A stretch of 64,000 nt of DNA. Origin: DASZXJ01 sp035545895 (lineage in GTDB: Bacteria > Planctomycetota > Phycisphaerae > Tepidisphaerales > Tepidisphaeraceae). The notes beneath the pieces are model-generated. The model was not told where the DNA came from. It searched no databases and saw nothing but the letters and a program-made list of their open reading frames with translations. The translations under genes were made by a program, and so were the position numbers. The DNA lies in NCBI GenBank assembly GCA_035545895.1, contig DASZXJ010000149.1:1-64000 (forward strand), given 5' to 3'. Positions 1 through 6,291 of the stretch are shown in pieces; the first letter of the stretch is position 1, and every line of letters starts with the position of its first letter.

Positions 1-3
1 GAG

Positions 4-30
4 CCCGCCGCAAGCGGCGGCGCTAAACGA
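4..30 (-). repeat. REP-like hairpin, family A, copy 1
   Basis: Palindrome CCCGCCGCAAGCGGCGG followed by CGCTAAACGA. On the minus strand it reads as a TCGTTTAGC head followed by a GC-rich hairpin. The same head-plus-hairpin plan recurs at 3301-3326, 29356-29382, 59785-59813 and 59830-59856, always between genes. No transposase is nearby, so REP-type mobility is only inferred. Confidence 0.6.
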
Positions 31-65
31 ATACTGACCAGCAAATCACACGCTATGATCTTTCC

Positions 66-950
66 ATGAACGATGTGCTGCTGTTTGTGAATCCGATTGC
101 CGGAGGCGGCAAGGCCAGGACGATTGCGGATCGCTTGATGCGGGCAGTCAAAAAATCGGGTTCACACGTTTATCTGTTCGATCGCGTGGCGCATTCGATT
201 CCGAACCGTGATATTCCAAAAAATGCCGGCGCCATGATCGTTGTCGGCGGCGATGGAACGCTCCGCGCTGCGATCCAGCGCATGCTCAGTTTCGGAAACA
301 TACCACCGGTGCTCACGATTCCATTTGGCACGGCCAATCTGATGGCGCGGCATTTGAAACTGGAATGGAACGAAAAGATCCTGCCCGAACAGGTTGTCGC
401 AGCCCTGCGCGCGAACAAGGTCACTTCGCTGGATGTGGCAAAAGCAAACGAGCAGTTGTTCTTGTTGATGGCCGGCGTGGGAATCGATGCGGCCGTTGTT
501 CATGAACTGGATCGGCTTCGCACCGGTCCGATCAATTACGCCAGTTATGCCTTGCCTGCGCTGGAGGCCATGCGCAGTTATGACTATCCATCTCTTCGCG
601 TGACGATTGATGGGAAATGCGTGTTAAAAAACGAGCCAGCGATGGCGTTTGTCGGCAACGTTCGCGAATACGGCACGGGGTTTCCCATCCTCACCAAGGC
701 CCAATCTGATGATGATGTGCTGGATGTGTGCGTTTTGCCCTGCCCATCGCGCCGGCGCGTGGTGCGGCTGCTGATGGCGGTCGCCAGCGGCGATCATTTG
801 CACGAGGAAGGCGTGATCTACGCCCAGGGGCGCCAGGTGCAGATCGAATCCGCCCAGCCCGTGCCGGTGCAGCTTGATGGAGACGCCGCGGGACATACAC
901 CAGTCAACATCCAGTTGCTTCCCCTCAAACTGCCGTTTATTGTTCAATAG
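66..950 (+). CDS. Diacylglycerol kinase family (YegS-like) lipid kinase
   Basis: A 294-residue protein with the DAGK catalytic-domain signature: VNPIAGGGKA near the N terminus, the nucleotide-binding GGDGTL around residues 60-65, and PFGTANLMARHL around residue 88. The second, beta-rich domain of YegS/DgkB-like kinases follows and ends in an LDGDAAG-like stretch typical of the family. It should phosphorylate diacylglycerol or a related lipid with ATP at the inner membrane face. Length matches the family (about 290-310). The ATG has no clear Shine-Dalgarno. It stands alone, with a long quasi-palindrome between it and kdsA. The lipid substrate cannot be read from the sequence. Confidence 0.88.
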   Translation: MNDVLLFVNPIAGGGKARTIADRLMRAVKKSGSHVYLFDRVAHSIPNRDIPKNAGAMIVVGGDGTLRAAIQRMLSFGNIPPVLTIPFGTANLMARHLKLEWNEKILPEQVVAALRANKVTSLDVAKANEQLFLLMAGVGIDAAVVHELDRLRTGPINYASYALPALEAMRSYDYPSLRVTIDGKCVLKNEPAMAFVGNVREYGTGFPILTKAQSDDDVLDVCVLPCPSRRRVVRLLMAVASGDHLHEEGVIYAQGRQVQIESAQPVPVQLDGDAAGHTPVNIQLLPLKLPFIVQ

Positions 951-960
951 CAGTTGGAGT

Positions 961-1036
961 TGTTATTCGTTATTTGTTACTGGTTACTTGTGAAGACCAG
1001 AAACCCCAAGTAACAAGTAACTAATAACCAGTAACA
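961..1036. repeat. Quasi-palindromic word element (GTTAC type)
   Basis: Left arm 961-990 and right arm 1007-1036 are inverted repeats matching at 26 of 30 positions around a 16-nt loop. Each arm is itself a degenerate tandem of GTTAnTnG-like words. It ends six bases before the kdsA start codon, so it lies in the kdsA 5' untranslated region or acts as a terminator for the upstream gene. No T-tract follows. Same architecture as the elements at 4441, 36981, 51820, 54159 and 63555. Confidence 0.75.
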
Positions 1037-1042
1037 TCCTTT

Positions 1043-1852
1043 ATGAACGATTTTCTACACCTTGATCGCAGCCCATTCTTTGTGATTGCCGGTCCGTGCG
1101 TGATTGAATCGCCGGATTTGTGCATGACGGTTGGATCGCACGTCAAGCAGGTCTGCGACAAGCTGGGCATCACCTATATCTTCAAAGCCAGTTTTGACAA
1201 GGCCAATCGATCCAGCAATTCCAGCTTCAGAGGTCCGGGCCTGGAGAAGGGTCTTGGCATTCTCGATCAGATCAAGCGCGAGCTGGGCACGGCGGTGCTG
1301 ACCGATGTGCATGAGACCGCGCAGGTGCCGGCGGCAGCCATGGTCGTTGATGTTTTGCAGGTGCCTGCGTTTCTTGCGCGGCAAACCGATTTGCTCATCG
1401 CATGCGGGCAGACGGGCAAGGCGGTGAATATCAAGAAGGGCCAGTTCATGTCGCCTCAGGAAATGGGAACTGCCTTGGAAAAAGTCCGCTCGACGGGTAA
1501 TGAGCGAACGATGCTTACCGAGCGCGGCACATTTTTTGGATATAACCGGCTGGTCAATGATTTTACATCGATTGCGGTGATGAAGTCGCTGAAGGCGCCG
1601 GTGATTTTCGACATCACGCACAGCACGCAGCAGCCGGCGGGCCTGGGTAATCAGTCCGGCGGCAATCCGCAATATTCGCCGCTGCTGGCGCACGCCGCCA
1701 TCGCTGCCGGGGTCGATGGACTGTTCCTGGAATGTCATCCCGACCCGAAAAACGCCAAGAGTGATGCCGCCACGATAATGAATCTGAAAGATGTTGAAGC
1801 GCTGCTGACGCAGTGCAAGCAGATTGCGGAATTGCGCAAATCCTGGCGATAG
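1043..1852 (+). CDS. kdsA: 3-deoxy-8-phosphooctulonate (KDO-8-P) synthase
   Basis: A 269-residue protein that condenses phosphoenolpyruvate with arabinose 5-phosphate to KDO-8-phosphate, the first committed step of KDO synthesis for lipopolysaccharide. Signatures seen: FFVIAGPCVIES at residues 9-20, FKASFDKANRSS near 48-59, RGPGLEKGL, TDVHE, DVLQVPAFLARQTDL, NIKKGQFMSP and DITHSTQQP, with FLECHPDPKNAKSDA at the C-terminal end. Length is normal for the family (about 270-285). Its presence suggests an LPS-bearing outer membrane. The ATG sits just after the quasi-palindrome with no recognisable Shine-Dalgarno. It is followed after 12 bases by the zinc-ribbon gene, so co-transcription with moaC is likely. 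Confidence 0.96.
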   Translation: MNDFLHLDRSPFFVIAGPCVIESPDLCMTVGSHVKQVCDKLGITYIFKASFDKANRSSNSSFRGPGLEKGLGILDQIKRELGTAVLTDVHETAQVPAAAMVVDVLQVPAFLARQTDLLIACGQTGKAVNIKKGQFMSPQEMGTALEKVRSTGNERTMLTERGTFFGYNRLVNDFTSIAVMKSLKAPVIFDITHSTQQPAGLGNQSGGNPQYSPLLAHAAIAAGVDGLFLECHPDPKNAKSDAATIMNLKDVEALLTQCKQIAELRKSWR

Positions 1853-1864
1853 CCGGAGCCGGTC

Positions 1865-2149
1865 ATGTCCTGGAACGATACCGAAGAAGACGAAGCCGCC
1901 CATCCCGACGATTCGATCGATCGCGAGATGCCGGATGAGTCGGACATGGACGACCCGGACGGCCCGCCTTTGATTCATTGTCCGCATTGTCGAAAAATGA
2001 TTCACGAGGAGTCGGAGTGGTGTCACTATTGCGGCCAATATATTTCGGCGGAGGATAATCCGCGTGAAACGCCCATGTGGCTGGTGGTGGGCACGATGCT
2101 GGGGTTGCTTGGAGTTTTAGCGGGCGCGATTGCGTGGATTCTTCAATGA
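1865..2149 (+). CDS. Small zinc-ribbon protein with C-terminal membrane anchor
   Basis: A 94-residue protein of unknown function. The first 35 residues are strongly acidic. They are followed by a double CxxC zinc ribbon (CPHCRKMIHEESEWCHYC) and a single C-terminal hydrophobic segment (MWLVVGTMLGLLGVLAGAI) that should anchor it in the inner membrane with the ribbon on one face. The start follows kdsA by 12 bases. Its stop codon overlaps the moaC start as ATGA (2146-2149), which indicates translational coupling. Such anchored zinc ribbons are common in planctomycetes but their role is not known to me. Confidence 0.8.
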   Translation: MSWNDTEEDEAAHPDDSIDREMPDESDMDDPDGPPLIHCPHCRKMIHEESEWCHYCGQYISAEDNPRETPMWLVVGTMLGLLGVLAGAIAWILQ

Positions 2150-2625
2150 AGCGACGACTTTCACACGTGGATCAATCCGGGGTGGCGCGAATGGTGGATG
2201 TCGGCAAAAAGCCGGTCTCGGCGCGCGAGGCAATTGCGGAAGGGTTCATTGCGATTCAGCCGTCCACGATGAAGGCCATCGCCGATGGGAAGGTCCCCAA
2301 GGGAGAGGTTTTCGGCACCGCCAGAATCGCGGGGATCATCGCGGCCAAACGGTGCGGCGAACTGATTCCGCTTTGCCATCCGCTGCCCATCGAAAGTGTC
2401 GAAATCGGATTCGATATCCCCGAGCTTGAGTCGGATGATGGCAAGCCGATTCGCATTCGTATCAAGGCGATCGCGCGAATCACCGCAAAAACCGGCGTGG
2501 AAATGGAAGCGCTGACGGCGGTCTCAGTGGCAGCGCTGACGATTTACGACATGTGCAAGGCCATCGATAAAACGATGGTGATTGAAGGCGTGCAATTGCT
2601 CTCCAAGACCAAGAAAAAAGTATAG
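2146..2625 (+). CDS. moaC: Cyclic pyranopterin monophosphate synthase MoaC
   Basis: A 159-residue molybdenum-cofactor enzyme that converts the MoaA product to cyclic pyranopterin monophosphate. Hallmarks: the N-terminal SHVDQSGVARMVDVGKK, GTARIAGIIAAKRCGELIPLCHPLPI, TGVEMEALTAVSVAALTIYD and the C-terminal MCKAIDK with the family's active-site Asp and Lys. I chose the ATG at 2146 because it starts the conserved N terminus and overlaps the previous stop as ATGA; the upstream in-frame extension from 2077 has no family similarity. No other moa genes are in the window, so it serves a pathway encoded elsewhere. Confidence 0.95.
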   Translation: MKRRLSHVDQSGVARMVDVGKKPVSAREAIAEGFIAIQPSTMKAIADGKVPKGEVFGTARIAGIIAAKRCGELIPLCHPLPIESVEIGFDIPELESDDGKPIRIRIKAIARITAKTGVEMEALTAVSVAALTIYDMCKAIDKTMVIEGVQLLSKTKKKV

Positions 2626-2658
2626 AACTGCTCTCAAGTATTCGGCGCGAGCAATTCT

Positions 2659-2837
2659 TTGTGACATGGGCGTTCTCGCCCATGAATCCCGATCAATCGG
2701 GATTTCGCTCGGTGTTCCGGGCGAATCAGCAAGAGCGAAGCGTTTCTGGAAATCCGAAAGATCGCTTCGCTGGGGTTGATCGGCTGCGCGACGCTCGTGA
2801 GTACACGAGCAGACGGGCGAGACGCCCGTATCACAAC
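2659..2837. repeat. REPIN/MITE-like element with five perfect hairpins
   Basis: About 180 bases between convergent moaC and ruvX. The ends are imperfect inverted repeats (TTGTGACATGGGCG at the left, CGCCCGTATCACAA at the right). Perfect internal hairpins lie in series: 2665-2684 (CATGGGCG/CGCCCATG), 2685-2704 (AATCCCGAT/ATCGGGATT), 2734-2742 with 2763-2771 (AGCGAAGCG/CGCTTCGCT), 2793-2810 (GCTCGTG/CACGAGC) and 2813-2829 (ACGGGCG/CGCCCGT). It has no coding potential. It looks like a non-autonomous element or REP doublet, but could also terminate both convergent genes. Confidence 0.6.
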
Positions 2838-2846
2838 GAACTGCTT

Positions 2847-3287
2847 CTACAGGTTCAATTCCGTCAGCTTGTGATCCAGATAATCCTGCAAGAAACCAGC
2901 CGCTGCGACGGCATCCAATTGTTCCTTGCGTCGCTTGCGGGTGAGCTTTTCCCCGGCGCGTTTGCGGTCGTTTAATTGCTGGTCGGCGGAGTAACTGCTG
3001 AGCCGTTCATCGACAAAGACAACCGGGCAATTTGATTGTCGCGATAACTCACGTCCCCATTCGATCGCCGAACGAGCGGCTGGGCCAATTGAACTATCCA
3101 TGTTCAATGGTACGCCGACGACGAGTTTTTCGACGCCTTCGGACTGGATGATCGACAGAATTTGGTTGATGGCCTGAGCGGGGGCGGTGATTTGCAGCAC
3201 TTCGTAGGGCGTGGCGAGCCTGGCGTTCTGGTCGCTCAGCGCCAGTCCAACGCGGCGGGTGCCCAGGTCGATGGCGAGGGTGCGCAT
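2847..3287 (-). CDS. ruvX: Putative pre-16S rRNA nuclease / Holliday junction resolvase-like YqgF
   Basis: A 146-residue RNase H-fold protein. MRTLAIDLGTRRVGLALSD opens the first strand with the catalytic Asp, VVGVPLNMD is the GxP motif, and VFVDERLSS and QLDAVAAAGFLQDYLD carry the remaining family residues. Family members process 16S rRNA 5' ends or act on Holliday junctions. The start at 3287 is chosen because the conserved first strand begins there; a longer in-frame extension would run back through a palindromic repeat. It lies 46 bases downstream of manC on the same strand, with a family A repeat between them. Confidence 0.93.
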   Translation of the reverse strand: MRTLAIDLGTRRVGLALSDQNARLATPYEVLQITAPAQAINQILSIIQSEGVEKLVVGVPLNMDSSIGPAARSAIEWGRELSRQSNCPVVFVDERLSSYSADQQLNDRKRAGEKLTRKRRKEQLDAVAAAGFLQDYLDHKLTELNL

Positions 3288-3300
3288 GGGTGTGAGTAAC

Positions 3301-3326
3301 GCGGCCCTGCGGGCCGCCGCTAAACA
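3301..3326 (-). repeat. REP-like hairpin, family A, copy 2
   Basis: GCGGCCCTGCGGGCCGC followed by CGCTAAACA, in the 46-base gap between manC and ruvX. Same layout as the copies at 4-30 and 59830-59856, with a diverged stem. Confidence 0.5.
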
Positions 3327-3333
3327 GTCAATA

Positions 3334-4431
3334 CTACAAATATTTGGCGCCGAGCTTTTCCTTGACCTTGCCGACAAGGTCTTTGACGCGCTGCGCTTCG
3401 CTCTTGGGGCAGACCATTGTTACATCGTTGGTCTGCACGACGATCATGTCGTTGACGCCGATCAACGATACCAGCCGATTCGGGTCGGTGCAGATGATGA
3501 TGTTGTTGTTGGAATCGAGGTAAACGAGATTGGCGGCTTCGACGGCGTTGTCGTTTTCATCGATTTTCAATGTTTCCGCCAGTGCCGGCCACGAGCCGAC
3601 GTCCAGCCACTGAATCGGAAGTTCGACCACGACGACTTGCGCGCTCCCCTTGCCGCGGGCGGCGGGTTCCATGACGGCATAGTCGATACTGATCTTGGGC
3701 AGTTTGGGATACACCTCGTGCAGCACGGCATCGCGCTGCGGAGAATCCCACGCTTCGGCAATGCGCGTCAGTCCTTTATGAGATTCACCCAGATGGGCGG
3801 CCAGTTCTTTCAGAACGGTGTCTGCACGCCAGACGAACATGCCGCTGTTCCAGTAATAGCGGCCGGTCTCGACGTAACGGTCGGCGGTCGCCTGGTCGGG
3901 TTTTTCCTTGAAAGCCTGCACCTTGTAGGCGGACTTGGCGGAGGGCAATTCGTCGCCGCGATGAATATAACCGAGTCCGGTATGGCCAAACGTCGGCACG
4001 ATGCCGAACGTCACCAGCGCATTGGGCAGTTTTTCGGTGACCGCGAACGCGGCTTTGAGCGCGCTTTGGAAAGTTTCAACCGGTTCGATCACATGGTCGG
4101 CGGTGACGATGGCAAAGACCGCATCGGGATCGCGCTTGAGCAGCACGGCTGCGGGGAAACCGACGGCGTTGGCGGTGTCGCGGCCCATCGGTTCGCCCAG
4201 CAAGTTGTCCCTGGGCAATTCCGGAAGATTCGCCAGCACCGCGTCGCGATGGGCGACGGCGGTGCAGACATAAATCTGGTCGGCGGGCAAAAGCCCGCGC
4301 AAGCGCTCGTAACTGAGTTGCAGCAGGCTTTTGCCGCGAATGACGGGCAACAGTTGTTTGGGCAAGGTTGCCCTCGACAACGGCCAAAGCCGCGTCCCCG
4401 CTCCGCCCGCCATGATCACGCCATATTGCAT
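3334..4431 (-). CDS. manC: Mannose-1-phosphate guanylyltransferase
   Basis: A 365-residue nucleotidyltransferase making GDP-mannose from mannose 1-phosphate and GTP for glycan synthesis. It shows the pyrophosphorylase signature MAGGAGTRLWPLSR at residues 8-21 with PKQLLP just after, EPMGRDTANAVGFPA, the metal-site TADHVI, FKEKPD and YYWNSGMFVWRA, and IQWLDVGSWPALAE. It has only the guanylyltransferase domain; the phosphomannose isomerase cupin of long ManC/AlgA proteins (about 470 residues) is absent. The ATG has no obvious Shine-Dalgarno. The gap from pgi upstream carries a quasi-palindrome. Confidence 0.94.
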   Translation of the reverse strand: MQYGVIMAGGAGTRLWPLSRATLPKQLLPVIRGKSLLQLSYERLRGLLPADQIYVCTAVAHRDAVLANLPELPRDNLLGEPMGRDTANAVGFPAAVLLKRDPDAVFAIVTADHVIEPVETFQSALKAAFAVTEKLPNALVTFGIVPTFGHTGLGYIHRGDELPSAKSAYKVQAFKEKPDQATADRYVETGRYYWNSGMFVWRADTVLKELAAHLGESHKGLTRIAEAWDSPQRDAVLHEVYPKLPKISIDYAVMEPAARGKGSAQVVVVELPIQWLDVGSWPALAETLKIDENDNAVEAANLVYLDSNNNIIICTDPNRLVSLIGVNDMIVVQTNDVTMVCPKSEAQRVKDLVGKVKEKLGAKYL

Positions 4432-4440
4432 TATTTTCAG

Positions 4441-4503
4441 CAGGCAGTCGGCAGCTGGCGGCAGGCAGTGATCTTACTGCTCGCTGCCTGCTGCCCGCTG
4501 CCC
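4441..4503. repeat. Quasi-palindromic word element (GGCAG type)
   Basis: Left arm about 4441-4470 and right arm about 4476-4503 are inverted repeats made of reiterated GGCAG/GCAGC words, filling nearly all of the gap between pgi and manC. A one-armed version of the same word lies inside gnd at 47001-47028. Confidence 0.7.
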
Positions 4504-4511
4504 GCCCTCCA

Positions 4512-5915
4512 TCAAATCAAAAACTTCCGATCCTTCTTCGCCACTGGTTGAATTTTCTTCGCCAGGTCGGCGAAACCACCTTTGCCCATTAAAGCATACG
4601 TCGCATCCTTGCCAAGCTGCACGGCCGGCTGGTCATAGGTGTTGATTTCGTAAAGCCCACCCATGTAAGACACCGCGCATTCGTACAGGTATAGGAATTG
4701 TCCGACGGTTTCCGCGGAAATGCGCGGGAATTTTACCGTCATCGTCGGCCTTTGACTTTCCAGCAAGGCGTATTCGGTCCCAAGCTTTTCGGCATTGATC
4801 AGCGTCTGGAAATCCGAACCGGCCAAATAGGCCAGCGTCTCCACGCTTTTCATTGAACCGGGAATCGTCACATTCTTCAGAAACTGATCGACTTCAAGAA
4901 ACGTGATGACCTTGTCGTTGGGCCCTTCGCGATAAAGCTGCACCTGCGAATGTTGATCGGTCGTGCCCAGCGCCTTGATCGGAGTCTGGCCAGCGTAAAT
5001 GTTTTTCTTCTTCAGCCCGTTCTGTTTGCCCAGACTTTCCGCCCAAAGCTGGCGAAACCAATCGGCCAGGTAATACAGGCCGGTGCTGTAGGGCATCATG
5101 ACGCTCATCGGCTTGCCCTTTTTATCCAGGGCATAGTGCACGGCAGCGATCATGGCGGCGGGATTACTCAGGACATCGCTGTTGTCCGCGCGCTTATCCA
5201 TGTCGGCAGCGCCCGCCATCAACGCGTCGATATCGATCCCACACATGGCAGCGCTGAACAGTCCGACCGCGGATAAAACCGAAAACCGCCCGCCGACACC
5301 TTCGGGCACCTCCAGCGTGCGATATCCTTCATCGTTACAGATTTCGCGAAGCGTTCCGCCCTTGGGGTCGGTCGTCGCCAGGATATGGTCTTTGTACTTG
5401 TTGCCAAGCTTTCGCTTGAGCAGATCGCGAAACAGGATGAACTGCCCGGCTGTTTCAGCGGTTTCGCCGCTCTTGCTGATGACATTGACGACCACGTTCT
5501 TGATTCGCGGCGTGATCAGATCCACCACCGCGCCAATCTGATCCGGATCGACGTTATCCAGCACAAATAGTTGCGGCCCCGGACGATCCTTCGGCGACAT
5601 TAAGTTATAGGTATAAGGATTGAGCGCGCTTTGCAGTGCAATGTTGCCCAGCGCACTGCCGCCGATGCCGAGCACAATCAAAATCTCGCACCCCTTGGCG
5701 TAGCGCTTGGCCTGCTCGTGGACCGAGCGAATCATCTGTTTGTCGTAAGGCAGATCGCGAAAGCGAAGTCGTCCGGCCTTGCGTTCAGCAGCCATTTGCT
5801 TGTGAATCTGCGACAGGCGGGGGGCGAGCTGTTTGAGTTCCTGATTGGTCACGCCATGCTTTGAGCCAACAGCATCGGCGGTGGCATTTTTCCAGTATAA
5901 GCTGATTCGATCCAT
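4512..5915 (-). CDS. pgi: Glucose-6-phosphate isomerase
   Basis: A 467-residue PGI interconverting glucose 6-phosphate and fructose 6-phosphate. Visible motifs: the SIS-fold VLGIGGSALGNIALQSAL, VNVISKSGETAETAGQF for phosphate binding, EVPEGVGGRFSVLSAVGLF, QLWAESLGK with the catalytic Glu, and GTTDQHSQVQLY. I prefer the ATG at 5915 over the TTG at 5981. The shorter form begins at MDRISLYWKNA, typical of this PGI type, and the longer one would overlap the divergent membrane-protein gene starting at 5970. With manC downstream it links central hexose phosphates to GDP-mannose. Confidence 0.94.
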   Translation of the reverse strand: MDRISLYWKNATADAVGSKHGVTNQELKQLAPRLSQIHKQMAAERKAGRLRFRDLPYDKQMIRSVHEQAKRYAKGCEILIVLGIGGSALGNIALQSALNPYTYNLMSPKDRPGPQLFVLDNVDPDQIGAVVDLITPRIKNVVVNVISKSGETAETAGQFILFRDLLKRKLGNKYKDHILATTDPKGGTLREICNDEGYRTLEVPEGVGGRFSVLSAVGLFSAAMCGIDIDALMAGAADMDKRADNSDVLSNPAAMIAAVHYALDKKGKPMSVMMPYSTGLYYLADWFRQLWAESLGKQNGLKKKNIYAGQTPIKALGTTDQHSQVQLYREGPNDKVITFLEVDQFLKNVTIPGSMKSVETLAYLAGSDFQTLINAEKLGTEYALLESQRPTMTVKFPRISAETVGQFLYLYECAVSYMGGLYEINTYDQPAVQLGKDATYALMGKGGFADLAKKIQPVAKKDRKFLI

Positions 5916-5969
5916 GAATGAGGTAGCATACTCGCTGCCCAAGTCCCGGCAAGCGCCTAGGATGGAGTT

Positions 5970-6200
5970 ATGCCCCTTCAATGCAACATCGACGCCAAAG
6001 GCAAGGCCATCCGCATGACCCTCGGCTCGGCAGTGGCTGCGGTCGGGCTGATCTTGCTTATTATCTCAGCAATATTCAGCACAGGAACGACGCTTTTGAT
6101 TGTGGGAATTGCAGCACTTCTTAGCGGCGGGTTCATGATCTTCGAAGCCCGCGCCGGCTGGTGCGTCATCCGAGCGATGGGATGGAAGACGCCGATTTAA
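5970..6200 (+). CDS. Small DUF2892-like membrane protein
   Basis: A 76-residue protein with CNIDAKGKAIRMTLG, two hydrophobic helices (about residues 17-35 and 40-58) and a conserved-looking tail GWCVIRAMGWKTP. This cysteine-helix-helix-GWCxxRAxG plan is that of DUF2892 inner-membrane proteins. The family's function is unsettled. The start is supported by AGGA seven bases upstream of the ATG. It diverges from pgi with a 54-base gap. The 3' side is followed by about 90 bases without features before the histidine-kinase stop. Confidence 0.75.
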   Translation: MPLQCNIDAKGKAIRMTLGSAVAAVGLILLIISAIFSTGTTLLIVGIAALLSGGFMIFEARAGWCVIRAMGWKTPI

Positions 6201-6291
6201 CAAGGATTCGGCATGGGTCGGACGAGACTATCTCAACAACGGCGAATAGTGAACCGGGCTTGGCGATGGCGACCGATCCACTGGTTGGCGA

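Noticed and set aside
1055..2038. A 327-codon open frame antisense to kdsA and the zinc-ribbon gene
   Set aside because: kdsA is unmistakable on the plus strand; the antisense product is Arg/His-rich with no family signature.
3211..4551. A 446-codon open frame antisense to ruvX and manC
   Set aside because: It spans two clear genes and a palindromic repeat on the other strand; the product is low-information Gly/Gln/His-rich sequence with no motif.
5916..5981. TTG start extending pgi
   Set aside because: It would overlap the divergent small membrane-protein gene and adds residues not seen at the start of PGI proteins.
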